A stretch of 39,254 bases of DNA from Bacteroidia bacterium (GTDB taxonomy: Bacteria > Bacteroidota > Bacteroidia > B-17B0 > Aurantibacillaceae), in contig JADLER010000066.1 in the NCBI GenBank assembly GCA_020846025.1, forward strand, positions 1 through 39,254. Direction: 5' to 3'. Below the pieces are notes generated by a model. That model was not told the origin of the DNA, did no database searches, and worked only from the letters and a program-made list of their open reading frames with translations. Below are positions 25,801 through 34,664 of this stretch, piece by piece. The translations under genes and the position numbers were made by a program. How positions within the stretch are numbered: position 1 is the first letter of the stretch; each line of letters starts with the position of its first letter.

Positions 25801-25959
25801 CCTTTAATGATGGCTTCTGGAGCCGGCGCTATTGGAAATAAAACTATTGGAACAGCGGCAGCAGGCGGTATGTTATTTGGAACTGTTTTCGGAGTGCTCA
25901 TCATTCCTGGTCTCTATGTTATGTTTGCAAAAAACAAGCCTAAACATAAAAAACATTAA
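22840..25959 (+). CDS. RND multidrug efflux permease, HAE1/AcrB family
   Basis: This 1039-residue protein is full length, with twelve expected membrane helices and two large periplasmic loops. It starts FIQRPILSLVISLFITLLGL (helix 1), continues LPITQYPDIAPPAVNV, and has the repeat-swapped halves typical of AcrB. In helix 4 the motif reads GIVVDNAIVVVE, giving Asp409-Asn410 where AcrB has the Asp407-Asp408 proton relay. The helix-10 lysine is present (Lys941 in LLGKNAILIVEYA). The protein ends in a Lys/His-rich cytoplasmic tail. It should pump amphiphilic substrates using proton (or other cation) motive force with the adaptor and channel encoded on either side. Confidence 0.95.
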   Translation: MFKKFIQRPILSLVISLFITLLGLLAVFQLPITQYPDIAPPAVNVTTKYTGANAEVCSKAVVIPLERAINGVPGMDYMTSVSGNDGTSIIQVYFKIGTNPDLAAVNVQNRVATVLDELPEEVIKAGVSTEKEVNSMLLYLNLLSSDTTIDEKFIYNFADINVLAELKRIDGVGFADIMGQREYAMRVWLKPSKLDAYEISAEEIVTQLKAQNVEAAPGKIGESSGRKSQSLQYVLRYTGKLTQKEQYENIIIKTTSTGEMLRLKDVADIEFGSLDYDVLSKENGQPSAAIVLKQRPGSNASQVIKNIKTKMEFLKETSFPPGMDYTISYDVSRFLDASIHEVIKTLIEAFLLVALVVFIFLQDWRSTLIPVLAVPVSLIGTFAFMQLFGFSINLLTLFALVLAIGIVVDNAIVVVEAVHSKMEEHNSDPKTASMQAMGEIGGAIIAITLVMSAVFIPVAFLSGPVGVFYRQFSITMAISIIISGVNALTLTPALCAIILKNPHHHTKPNNLLSKFFDKFNYYYLTISEKYRNVLGLFLNRRTVTLAVLVVFCVLTWGVAKILPTGFIPSEDQGTIYANVTTPVGATLERTEAVMFEIDEVAKTIEEIESTSTLAGFSMMTDGSGASFGMSTISLKAWKDRNKTADEIIALLEEKTKHIKDAEIQFFPPPAVPGFGNASGFELRLLDKTGSGNLQQTYDVTLKFIEEVKKRKEIKDIFTSFNPTFPQYLIHIDQDIASKKGISVDNAMSNLQTLMGSFYATNFIRFGQMYKVMLQADPKYRAQPEDILKLRVKNKDGEMVPYSLFSKIERIYGPEQLTRYNMYTSAMLNGEAADGYSSGDAIKAIEEVAKNTLPRGYSYDWSGMTREEIASGNQVIFIFSICLIFVYLLLSAQYESFLLPLPVLLSLPVGIFGSLFLLWILGLENNIYAQVAMVMLIGLLGKNAILIVEYAIIKQKQGLSSIEAAKEGAMARLRPILMTSFAFIAGLIPLMMASGAGAIGNKTIGTAAAGGMLFGTVFGVLIIPGLYVMFAKNKPKHKKH

Positions 25960-25980
25960 TAACCTTTATAGTAATTAAAC

Positions 25981-27420
25981 ATGATTAAACTAAAAATATA
26001 TTTTTCATTCATTGGTATGCTTATTATTCTTTCGTCATGTAAAAGCACCCAATTACAAACAGAAACAGTTTACAATAAAATTCCAAAAACATTTCATTCG
26101 ACATCTGACTCAGTGTCTAAACCAATTATTAAATGGAAAGAATTTTATTTTGACCCTTATTTAATTGCTTTAATTGACAGTGCGCTTATACATAATTTTG
26201 ATTTAAAATTAGCCCTTCAAAAAATAGAAGTTTCAAAAGCAAATTTAAAATCTAATAAAGGTATTAGGTTGCCAGAATTGGGTGCAACGGTTTCTGCTAG
26301 TCAACGTAAGTTTGGTGATTATACAATGGATGGTGTTGGAAATTATGATTCTAATTTATCTCCCAACTTAAATGATAAACAAAAAATACCAAACCCCTAC
26401 CCCGACTATATGGTTGGATTTCAAACATCGTGGGAAATTGACTTGTGGGGAAAATTAAAAAATAAAAAGAAATCAGCAGCTAATCAATTTATTGCGTCTC
26501 AATACGGAAAAGATTTAATAATTACGCAATTAATAGCTGAAATTGCAAGTTCTTATTTTGAGTTACTTGCCTTAGATAAAGAAATACAAATTTTAAATGA
26601 TAATATAAATTTACAACAAGCCGCGTTAGAGCTTGTGATGGCACAAAAAGAAGTAGGTAGAGCGAATGAACTAGGCGTAAGCATGATGAAGGCTCAATTA
26701 TTAAACTCAAAAGTATTTCACACTAAGGTTGAGCAAGAAATTATAAATATCGAAAGTCATTTAAATTATTTATGTGGTATTTATCCTAAAACCATTTCGC
26801 GCGATACGGCATTTTTAGCTAAGAACATTCAAAAAATTATTGAAACGGGTGTGCCTAGCGATTTATTAAAAAACAGACCTGATATAAAACAAGCTGAATA
26901 CATTTTAAAATCTGCTAATGCCGATTTAAAATCTGCACAAGCGGCTTTTTACCCAACTTTAAATATTAATGCAAATTTAGGATTACAAGCGTTTAATTCA
27001 TTATTGTTACTAGAAACGCCTGCTTCCTTGGCTTATGGTGTTTTTGGTGGATTAACAGCGCCTTTACTAAATCGTAGAAAGATTAAAGCCGAATTAATGC
27101 TTAGTAAAGCTGAACAAAAACAAGCTTATATAAATTATGAAAAAACAATAAATACCGGCTTTAAAGAAGTTTTTGTTTCAGTAAATAACATAAAAAACAG
27201 TCAATCTATGTTATTATTAAAAAATGAAGAGTCTAACATTTTAAAAGAAAGTATCAGCACTGCACAAGATTTATTTAAAGCAGGTAGAGCTAATTACTTA
27301 GAAATTATAACGGCACAAAAAAACACACTGCAATCTCAAATAGAACTTATTGATTTATTTAAACGTCAAAACCTAGCGCTTATTAATCTTTATAAATCAA
27401 TTGGAGGGGGTTGGCAATAA
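25981..27420 (+). CDS. RND efflux outer-membrane channel lipoprotein (TolC/NodT family)
   Basis: This 479-residue protein has a lipoprotein signal peptide (LIILSSC, lipobox Cys20). It contains two OEP repeats forming the long alpha-barrel helices, with recognisable NodT-family segments: SALIHNFDLKLALQKIEV, VGFQTSWEIDLWGKLKNKKK, PSDLLKNRPDIKQAEYILKSANADLKSAQAAFYPTLNI and LFKAGRANYLEIITAQ. It forms the outer-membrane exit duct of the pump. It starts 21 nt after the permease and is the last gene of the operon. It converges with the small exported protein gene, 6 nt away. Confidence 0.95.
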   Translation: MIKLKIYFSFIGMLIILSSCKSTQLQTETVYNKIPKTFHSTSDSVSKPIIKWKEFYFDPYLIALIDSALIHNFDLKLALQKIEVSKANLKSNKGIRLPELGATVSASQRKFGDYTMDGVGNYDSNLSPNLNDKQKIPNPYPDYMVGFQTSWEIDLWGKLKNKKKSAANQFIASQYGKDLIITQLIAEIASSYFELLALDKEIQILNDNINLQQAALELVMAQKEVGRANELGVSMMKAQLLNSKVFHTKVEQEIINIESHLNYLCGIYPKTISRDTAFLAKNIQKIIETGVPSDLLKNRPDIKQAEYILKSANADLKSAQAAFYPTLNINANLGLQAFNSLLLLETPASLAYGVFGGLTAPLLNRRKIKAELMLSKAEQKQAYINYEKTINTGFKEVFVSVNNIKNSQSMLLLKNEESNILKESISTAQDLFKAGRANYLEIITAQKNTLQSQIELIDLFKRQNLALINLYKSIGGGWQ

Positions 27421-27426
27421 AATATA

Positions 27427-27870
27427 TTAGTCGTCTGTTGGCTCGGCTGCTTGTTGAAAACTCGCTTTTTTAGCTTTTACTTTTTTAGGCCAAAGTACAT
27501 TAATTAATTCGTTATGCACACTTACCAATGAACGACTCATTCCATTAATAATATCTACATCTTTATTTGAATTATTTTTCCAAGTGCGTGCTACTTCTTC
27601 ATAAGTACCATCTTCGCGAATAATATAACATTTAAGTAATTTACCTTTCAATACTTCTGCTTTTCCATTATAACAATTAGCTTTAGGTCCAACTCGTATG
27701 GTTATAATTACATCAGTATAAACGCCATCAGCCACTTCCTCGGCGCCTCTTTCTTCAAATCTAATAGCCCATTTATTATAACAATTTAATTCTCTTGGTT
27801 CTTCTTTTTGAGCTTTCACCGAAGTAAATGCACATAATACGACAACTGTATAAAGTAGTTTTTTCATCAT
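27427..27870 (-). CDS. Small exported hypothetical protein
   Basis: This 147-residue protein has a signal peptide (MMKKLLYTVVVLCAFTSVKAQ). The mature ~125 residues include three cysteines in CYNKW, NCYNG and KCYII contexts, alternating strands (VYTDVIITIRVGP) and a basic, then acidic end. Start choice between the two adjacent Mets is arbitrary. No family recognised. A near-consensus TATATTTA lies just upstream. It is convergent with the efflux operon and lies downstream of rpiB on the same strand (51 nt). Confidence 0.65.
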   Translation of the reverse strand: MMKKLLYTVVVLCAFTSVKAQKEEPRELNCYNKWAIRFEERGAEEVADGVYTDVIITIRVGPKANCYNGKAEVLKGKLLKCYIIREDGTYEEVARTWKNNSNKDVDIINGMSRSLVSVHNELINVLWPKKVKAKKASFQQAAEPTDD

Positions 27871-27921
27871 AACCTCTTGTTTTTTAGAAAGCTAAATATA
27901 CAAATTATCTTATTTAAAATA

Positions 27922-28350
27922 CTAGCAATCTATTTTTTTAATTCTATCAGTGTGTCTGCCGCCTTCAAATTGTTCGGTTAAAAAAGCGTCTATGCATTTT
28001 TGGGCTTCTTGAGTAGTAATATATCTTGCTGGTAGAGTTAAAATATTTGCATCATTGTGTTGGCGCGCTAGCGCCGAAATTTCAGCATTCCAGCATAAAG
28101 CAGCTCTAATACCGTTGTGTTTATTAGCACTCATATTTATTCCATTACCACTTCCACACATTAATATACCAAAATCAACTTCTTTATTTAATACAGCTAT
28201 TGCTACAGCATGTCCAAAATCTGGATAATCTGCTCTTTCAGAACTATAACAACCCTTATCTATTATTTCTATACCTTTAGATTTTAAATATGTTATTAAT
28301 TCTTCTTTTAATTCAAATCCAGCATGGTCGCTTCCTATAGCTATTTTCAT
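27922..28350 (-). CDS. rpiB: Ribose-5-phosphate isomerase B
   Basis: This 142-residue enzyme interconverts ribose-5-phosphate and ribulose-5-phosphate in the pentose phosphate pathway. It starts KIAIGSDHAGFELKEEL, has the catalytic Cys65 in MCGSGNGINMSANK, and continues with IRAALCW, SALARQHNDANIL and the C-terminal FEGGRHTDRI phosphate-binding segment. The length and motifs are those of the RpiB/LacAB family. The wide AT-rich gap lies upstream of its start, shared with the divergent nadA. Confidence 0.96.
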   Translation of the reverse strand: MKIAIGSDHAGFELKEELITYLKSKGIEIIDKGCYSSERADYPDFGHAVAIAVLNKEVDFGILMCGSGNGINMSANKHNGIRAALCWNAEISALARQHNDANILTLPARYITTQEAQKCIDAFLTEQFEGGRHTDRIKKIDC

Positions 28351-28863
28351 AATAAAATAATTTTAATTTACTTAATTTAATTTTGTTTAAAATTAATAAT
28401 CAACGTTAATTAACACTCAAAAATACAGTTATTGAAAATGAGTACTTTATACTATATGCGAATTAACAAAATAACTGTGTAAAATTAAATTTATGGTTAA
28501 TAAGTTTCGGTAATTATTTACTCAATTGTTAATAGCTATTTTCATTAATTAAATTCTTTAACTATCAAAATTTATTTTCAAGTATTATTTAGATTATATT
28601 ATTCATTTATTATCGTTTTATTAACCGTATTTTTTACTTCTACAATATATTTATATTAACTATCATTGATTAAAATCAGTTTGTTAATTATGATAGATAA
28701 TCTTTATTTTCAATAAATTAGTAATAAATAAAGCGTGTAATAATTGTTAATTAGATGTTATTATTATAAAAAGCAACCTATTAAAAATGTAATTTTACAC
28801 AGTATTAACAGCTTATAATATACTACCATAATTTTAAATTTAATTTTCTTTATATTATATATT
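28351..28863. other. 513-bp gene-free, extremely AT-rich intergenic region between rpiB and nadA
   Basis: No open frame of note, tRNA or known riboswitch is visible. A hand count gives about 82 G+C in 510 bases (16 %), far below the coding sequence. It contains a 13-bp inverted pair, actgtgtaaaatt at 28474-28486 and aattttacacagt at 28791-28803. A smaller pair, CTATCAT at 28660-28666 and ATGATAG at 28690-28696, flanks the self-complementary TGATTAAAATCA. It must hold the divergent promoters of rpiB and nadA, but no exact TAnnTTTG was found near either start. Confidence 0.6.
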
Positions 28864-29841
28864 ATGAATTTAGAAAAAGGATACATCGAAAAAAAAATTG
28901 ATCCGACTCTTGATTTATTCAAAGAGATTTCGCATCTTAAGAAAGAAAAGAATGCAATCATCTTAGCGCATTACTATCAAGATCCTGATATTCAGGATAT
29001 TGCAGACTTTATTGGAGATAGTTTAGGGCTTGCTCAACAGGCTGCAAAATCAAATGCTGATATCATTTTATTTGCCGGTGTTCATTTTATGGCTGAAACA
29101 GCTAAAATTTTAAAACCAAAAGCAAAAGTTTTAATTCCTGATTTGAATGCTGGATGTTCTTTAGCTGATTCTTGTCCTCCTCAAAAATTTTCTGATTTTA
29201 TTCAATCACATCCACATCATGTAGTATTAAGTTATATTAATTGTAGTGCTGATATAAAGGCATTAACTGATATTATTGTAACATCATCTAATGCTGTGCA
29301 AATAGTTGAATCTTTTCCAAAGGATCAAAAAATAATTTTTGCACCCGATAAAAATTTAGGTGCTTATATTAATAAGCTTACAGGAAGAAATATGATATTA
29401 TGGAATGGTAGTTGCGAAGTACATGAAATTTTTAGTTTAGAAAAATTAATTCAATTAAAAGCACAACACCCTAAAGCTATAACTTTAGCTCATCCAGAAT
29501 GCGAAGAAGCTATTTTACAACATGCAGATTTTATTGGTAGTACATCAGCTTTATTAAATTACAGTAAAAAATCAAATGATAAAGAATTTATTGTTTTAAC
29601 TGAACCTGGTATTATTTATCAAATGGAAAAAGCAAGTCCTGATAAAACTTTTATTCCGGCACCGCCTAATAATAATTGTGCTTGTAATAATTGTCCTTAT
29701 ATGAAACTAAATACATTAGAAAAAATTTATATTGCTTTAAAATATGAGCAACCAGAAATTTTAATGGATGAGGTTTTAATGCTAAAAGCTAAACAACCTA
29801 TAGATAAAATGCTTGAATTATCTGCAAAATTTGGACTTTAA
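28864..29841 (+). CDS. nadA: Quinolinate synthase NadA
   Basis: This 325-residue [4Fe-4S] enzyme condenses iminoaspartate and dihydroxyacetone phosphate to quinolinate in NAD synthesis. It contains [36 protein letters not shown] (Cys98), [12 protein letters not shown] (Cys184) and [18 protein letters not shown] (Cys277), the three cluster ligands in the expected spacing. The length is normal. nadB and nadC are not in the window, so the gene is unlinked from its usual partners. It is divergent from rpiB across the AT-rich gap and followed after 55 nt by the MORN-repeat gene. Confidence 0.96.
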   Translation: MNLEKGYIEKKIDPTLDLFKEISHLKKEKNAIILAHYYQDPDIQDIADFIGDSLGLAQQAAKSNADIILFAGVHFMAETAKILKPKAKVLIPDLNAGCSLADSCPPQKFSDFIQSHPHHVVLSYINCSADIKALTDIIVTSSNAVQIVESFPKDQKIIFAPDKNLGAYINKLTGRNMILWNGSCEVHEIFSLEKLIQLKAQHPKAITLAHPECEEAILQHADFIGSTSALLNYSKKSNDKEFIVLTEPGIIYQMEKASPDKTFIPAPPNNNCACNNCPYMKLNTLEKIYIALKYEQPEILMDEVLMLKAKQPIDKMLELSAKFGL

Positions 29842-29896
29842 ATAAATTATTATTTTTCATTTAAATATTCTAAATTAGTAGATTAATTATTTTTTA

Positions 29897-31618
29897 GTGA
29901 AGTTGTTCAAACACAATATGCTCTTATTTATTTCAAATTACTATGTAGTAATTTGCTGTTTCATTTTTTTAAATATAAATCTTATTTCTCAAACTATTAA
30001 TCCAAATGGATATAATATATTTTATTACGAAAATGGAGCTAAATCTTCAGAAGGAACTATGCGAGATGGAAAAGCAGATGGTTATTGGAAAAATTATTAT
30101 AAAAATGGAAATTTAAAAATAGAAGGAAATCGTAAAAATTTTCAATTAGATAGTATTTGGAAATTTTATAATGAAAAAGGTAAATTAACTAAATCTGTTA
30201 ATTACCAAGAAGGAAAAAAAAGTGGCTATACACTTAATTTCGATACTAATCAATTAGTTATAAGTAAAGAATTATTTGTAAATGATATTAAGCAAGGTAA
30301 TACTGTTACTTTTTATCAATCTGGTAAAACAAAATTAATAACACCTTATGTTAAAGGAAAACCAGATGGCTATGCTTATGAATATTCAGAAGATTCATTG
30401 ATTATTTCAATAATGAAATACCAAGGTGGAATTTTAGCAAGTGTTGAACGTATAAATAGAAAAGATGAAAATGGAAAAAAGCAAGGAGTTTGGAAAGAAT
30501 TTTATAACGATGGTAAATTAAAAGAAGAAAAAAAATATAATGATGGTGTTATAAATGGATATGTAAAAACTTTTGATATTAAAGGAAATTTAATTAATAC
30601 TCAAAAATTTAATAATGGTAAACAAGTTAAAAATGCTCCTGAATTAGCAAAATTAGATGTATTTAAAGATTATTACGAAGATGGAACCATGAAAGATGAA
30701 GGTGGTTATATTAACGATATACCTGTTGGTACGCATTATCATTATAAACAAAAATATGTATGTGATTCGTTGCCAGTATCAAGAGATGATACAAGTGATG
30801 TAATGATCAAAAAATATGTTTGCAGAAACCATCCAGTACCCGATTCAGCTATTATTTATGAAGAAGGTATAAAATTAGCTTATGGCGCTGTAGATAGTTT
30901 AAGAAATAAAATAGGAATTTGGACTGAATATCATAATTCTGGTGAATTTAGAGGTAAAGGTTTATATGCTAATGATAAACGTGTAGGCGAATGGATATTT
31001 TATTACCCAAATAAACAAATTGAACAAAAAGGAAAATATGATAAAAAAGGAAGGGCTCAAGGTGAATGGAAATGGTATTATGAAAATGGTGCTTTAATGC
31101 GCGATGGAATTTATATTGATAATAAAAGAGATGGTATAATGACTGAATATACCGAAGACGGTAAAATTATTACTAAAGGAGAATTTATTGAAGATTTACA
31201 AGAAGGGCTTTGGGTATATGAAACTCCAGAATATAAAGAAATAGGTAAATATGTAAATGATAAACCAGACAGCCTTTGGAAAAGCTACTACATGCCAAAA
31301 GAAAAATTAAGATTTGAAGGTAAATTTTTAAATGGCGATCCCGAAGGAAAACATGTGTGGTATTACGAAAATGGCAGAAAATGGATAGAAGGTTTTTATG
31401 TTGGTGGTATGAAACAAAACGATTGGAAATTTTATGATGAAAGAGGTGTAAATTATTTAACTATTTTTTATGAAAACGATATTGAAAGAAAATTTCAGGG
31501 TATTAAAATATTACCAACATACGAAGAAAGTTTAAGAGACTATTCACCTGTAAACCAAAAACCAGACAAAACTATTCTTTTAGATAATCCTAAAAATGAG
31601 AAAACAACCGAAGAATAA
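29897..31618 (+). CDS. Exported MORN-type repeat protein
   Basis: The 573 residues read from GTG 29897 (MKLFKHN); an in-frame ATG at 29918 is the alternative. The hydrophobic segment (FISNYYVVICCFIFLNINLIS) acts as a signal peptide or anchor. The rest is about 17 MORN_2-type repeats of ~23 residues with the pattern G-x-W-x-x-Y-Y-x-N-G-x-L-x-x-E-G-x-Y-x-x-G (for example GEWKWYYENGALMRDGIYIDNKRDG). A less regular insert lies at about residues 290-335. Some databases label such proteins YwqK-type antitoxins, but no toxin is present and the repeats only imply an extended beta surface. Its last 23 nt overlap the start of the PAS-kinase gene, so translation is probably coupled. Confidence 0.85.
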   Translation: MKLFKHNMLLFISNYYVVICCFIFLNINLISQTINPNGYNIFYYENGAKSSEGTMRDGKADGYWKNYYKNGNLKIEGNRKNFQLDSIWKFYNEKGKLTKSVNYQEGKKSGYTLNFDTNQLVISKELFVNDIKQGNTVTFYQSGKTKLITPYVKGKPDGYAYEYSEDSLIISIMKYQGGILASVERINRKDENGKKQGVWKEFYNDGKLKEEKKYNDGVINGYVKTFDIKGNLINTQKFNNGKQVKNAPELAKLDVFKDYYEDGTMKDEGGYINDIPVGTHYHYKQKYVCDSLPVSRDDTSDVMIKKYVCRNHPVPDSAIIYEEGIKLAYGAVDSLRNKIGIWTEYHNSGEFRGKGLYANDKRVGEWIFYYPNKQIEQKGKYDKKGRAQGEWKWYYENGALMRDGIYIDNKRDGIMTEYTEDGKIITKGEFIEDLQEGLWVYETPEYKEIGKYVNDKPDSLWKSYYMPKEKLRFEGKFLNGDPEGKHVWYYENGRKWIEGFYVGGMKQNDWKFYDERGVNYLTIFYENDIERKFQGIKILPTYEESLRDYSPVNQKPDKTILLDNPKNEKTTEE

Positions 31619-34600
31619 AAGTAATTCTTCAAAAAAAATAATACAGATACAAGATGATAATAAATCATTAATAGCTGTATTAGATACATTACCTATTGGG
31701 GTTGTTATTTTTTCAGTAACTAAAGGAACTATTTTATTTACCAATAAATTGGCTTTAAAAATTTTAAAACCTAACTCTAATTTTAAAAAGAAAATTACTG
31801 AACATACTATTTTTGAATTTCTTTTACCACAATATCATAAACGCATTAAAGAAAACAATAAACGTATTTTTAATGGCGAAGAATTTATTCCCTATGAACT
31901 AAAAATTAAAAACGCGAAAAATGAAATTATTGATTTAGAAATAAAATCTACGCCTCTAATTTTTAATGGACAAAATGCTATTCAAACTATTTTTAAGGAT
32001 GTTTCAGAAGTAGTTAAGTATAGAAATAAACTTATTGAATCAAACAATAAATTAGAACTTATTACTAAAAACGCCAACGATTTAATTTATTTTTATACTT
32101 ATCATCCTCAACCTAAATATTTATATATTAGTCCTAATGTAAAAGATATTTTAGGTTACGATCCAGATGAGTTTTATAAAAATCCGTTTTTATGCGCTTT
32201 TAATACACCCAATGAAAAGGAATTTACTAAGCTAGAAAAAAGTATAAGTAAACTTCAAAAATCAGGTAAATTAAAAAACACAACTCATATCTCACAATAT
32301 AAAACTAAGTCTGGTAAATTAATTTGGCTAGAAGACAATTACTCACCCATTTTTAATGAAAACGGAAAAATTGAATTTATACTTGGTATTAGCAGAGATA
32401 TTACAAAAGAGAAAATCATAAAATTAGAATTAGAACAAAAGTGGATTAATTATAAAAATTTAATTGATTCTTCACCCGTTGGAATTTATATTCATAAAGG
32501 TGTTTGCCTATACTGTAATGTTAAAGCTTTAGAAATAGTAGAAGCTAAAAATACTAAAGCTGTAATTGGTAAAAATGTAATTGAATTTATTGTTCCCGAA
32601 GAAAGAGAAATTGCTATTGAAAGAATTTCGAGTGCAATAAAAGGAACTGAACAAGTTACTAGAAATTATAAAATTAAAACATTAAAAGGTAATTATAAAA
32701 TTGTTGAGTTAAGAACAACACCATTTATGTTTAATGGCGAAACATGTGTACAAACAACCGCCATTGATGTAACGGCTCAACAACAATTATCAAAAGAGAT
32801 TATTAGAGCCGAATTAGCCGAAGAATCTAATAAATTATTAAAAAATGAAATTGCCACCAGAGAAAAAGCTGAAATAGAATTAATTAATCAATCAGCCAAA
32901 CTTCAAGCAATTTTTGAAAGTGGTAATCAATTAATTTGGACTGTAAATAAAGAATATTTATTTACTTCTTTTAATACCAATTTTGTAAATTCAATGTTTG
33001 AGTTATATAAAATTAAACCCGAACTATATAAATATTATAAACCACATCATACTAAAGAAGGATTAAAATACCATAAATGGTGGATTGAAAAATATGATAC
33101 AGTTTTTGAATCAGGAAAAGGAATAGAATTCACCACCGAACAAAAATCAAATAATGGAAAAATATATTATCGTCAAATATTTATTCAACCTATTTTAAAA
33201 AATAATAATGTAGTTGAACTATCTTGTATCTCTCATGACATTACTGAATTAACCTTCTTACAAAATGAGGCGATTAACCAAGCCTCAAAATTAAATTCAA
33301 TATTTGATAACTCCTCTCACTCAATATGGACTATAGACAGAGACTATAATTTAACTTCATTTAATAATCAATTTTCAAAATTATTTAAAAATCATTTAGG
33401 CAATCTTCCTTTATTAAACAAGGCTATACACGAACAAATACCCATTGAATTTAGAACAGAGTATAAAACTTATTGGTATAGTTTATATGACAAAGTATTT
33501 GCTGGCAATTCATTAAAATTTGAAACAAAAACCATTGATTTAAATGGTAATACATCATATATAGAAGTTTTTTTAAATCCAATAAAAAATGCTGTAGGTG
33601 AAATTCTCGAAATCGCCTGTTTATCTAGTGATATTACCGAACACAAGCTATTTGAACAACAAATAATTAACCAATCCGCTAAACTTAAAGCTATTTTCGA
33701 AAGCGGAAGCCAGCTCATGTGGACTATCACTAAAGATTTAAAAATAACATCTTTTAATCAAAATTATGCAGATGCTGTTTTTGATTTATACAATTATTAT
33801 CCTGAAATTGGTAAATCTATTCGTGGTAATCAAACAAAACCATATCAATCTATTTGGGATGAAAAATATCAAATAGCTTTTGAAGGTAAACCTGTTGAGT
33901 TTATTTCTGAACGGGTAAACCTAAGGGGTGAAAAAGTTATTCGTCAAATGTTATTACACCCAATAAAAGATAATCAAGGAAATGTGATAGAAGTAAGTGG
34001 TATTGGCTTTGATATTACCGAAAATAAGTTGAACGAAGATCGCATTTCTCAATCATTAAAAGAAAAAGAAGTGCTTTTAAAAGAAGTTCATCATCGTGTT
34101 AAAAACAATATGCAGGTAATTTCAAGTATTTTAAATTTACAATCCTCGTATGTTACCGATGTTTATGCTCTTAATTTATTAAAAGAGTGCCAAAACCGTA
34201 TAAAATCCATGTCTTTTATACACGAGAGTTTATATCAAAGTAAAAATTTTGAATTAGTTAATTTTACAGAGTATATATCTACTTTGGCCAAAAATTTGGT
34301 TCATTCATATACCCTAATCAATAAAAACATAAAATTAATTTTAACACTAGATAATTTAAGCTTAAACCTTGATTTATCTATACCTTGCGGACTTATTATT
34401 AATGAAATTATATCTAATTCATTAAAATATGCCTTTTCTCATAAAACAGATGGAATAATCTTTGTAACTTTGCGTGTTATAAATCAAAAAGTGTCTCTCG
34501 AGATAGGTGATAATGGAATAGGAATTCCTGAAAACTTTGATATTAAAAACTCATCGTCTCTCGGCTTACAATTAGTTGATACTTTGATTGAACAAATTGG

Positions 34601-34661
34601 TGGCTCTTATAATTTAATTAGGAAAAACGGTACTATTTTTAATATAGAATTTAATATATAA
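31596..34661 (+). CDS. Soluble six-PAS sensor histidine kinase (HisKA_2 type)
   Basis: This 1021-residue protein has no membrane segment. Six PAS domains can be followed, starting near residues 20, 145, 285, 430, 560 and 690. The last three share a lead-in of the form INQSAKLxAIFESGxQLxW and look like tandem duplicates. PAS-associated C-terminal boundaries read GISRDITKE, AIDVTAQ, SHDITEL, SSDITEH and GFDITEN. The kinase core begins LLKEVHHRVKNNMQVISSILNLQS, a HisKA_2 dimerisation helix with the phospho-His in HHRVKNN, followed by an HATPase with NEIISNSLKYAF (N box) and DNGIGIP (G1). It autophosphorylates and should signal to the LytTR regulator 3 nt downstream. The absence of membrane helices implies a cytosolic signal such as redox state, gas or a small ligand. 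No haem or flavin motif is evident. Confidence 0.92.
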   Translation: MRKQPKNKSNSSKKIIQIQDDNKSLIAVLDTLPIGVVIFSVTKGTILFTNKLALKILKPNSNFKKKITEHTIFEFLLPQYHKRIKENNKRIFNGEEFIPYELKIKNAKNEIIDLEIKSTPLIFNGQNAIQTIFKDVSEVVKYRNKLIESNNKLELITKNANDLIYFYTYHPQPKYLYISPNVKDILGYDPDEFYKNPFLCAFNTPNEKEFTKLEKSISKLQKSGKLKNTTHISQYKTKSGKLIWLEDNYSPIFNENGKIEFILGISRDITKEKIIKLELEQKWINYKNLIDSSPVGIYIHKGVCLYCNVKALEIVEAKNTKAVIGKNVIEFIVPEEREIAIERISSAIKGTEQVTRNYKIKTLKGNYKIVELRTTPFMFNGETCVQTTAIDVTAQQQLSKEIIRAELAEESNKLLKNEIATREKAEIELINQSAKLQAIFESGNQLIWTVNKEYLFTSFNTNFVNSMFELYKIKPELYKYYKPHHTKEGLKYHKWWIEKYDTVFESGKGIEFTTEQKSNNGKIYYRQIFIQPILKNNNVVELSCISHDITELTFLQNEAINQASKLNSIFDNSSHSIWTIDRDYNLTSFNNQFSKLFKNHLGNLPLLNKAIHEQIPIEFRTEYKTYWYSLYDKVFAGNSLKFETKTIDLNGNTSYIEVFLNPIKNAVGEILEIACLSSDITEHKLFEQQIINQSAKLKAIFESGSQLMWTITKDLKITSFNQNYADAVFDLYNYYPEIGKSIRGNQTKPYQSIWDEKYQIAFEGKPVEFISERVNLRGEKVIRQMLLHPIKDNQGNVIEVSGIGFDITENKLNEDRISQSLKEKEVLLKEVHHRVKNNMQVISSILNLQSSYVTDVYALNLLKECQNRIKSMSFIHESLYQSKNFELVNFTEYISTLAKNLVHSYTLINKNIKLILTLDNLSLNLDLSIPCGLIINEIISNSLKYAFSHKTDGIIFVTLRVINQKVSLEIGDNGIGIPENFDIKNSSSLGLQLVDTLIEQIGGSYNLIRKNGTIFNIEFNI

Positions 34662-34664
34662 TAA

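Noticed and set aside
28351-28863. Calling the AT-rich gap oriC
   Set aside because: No TTATCCACA box was found. The two TTTTACACA sequences are weak matches, and AT-richness alone is not evidence; kept only as a candidate to test.
29897-31618. Toxin-antitoxin function for the MORN-repeat protein
   Set aside because: Database names of the YwqK type come from similarity only. There is no neighbouring toxin, and the protein is exported and far longer than an antitoxin.
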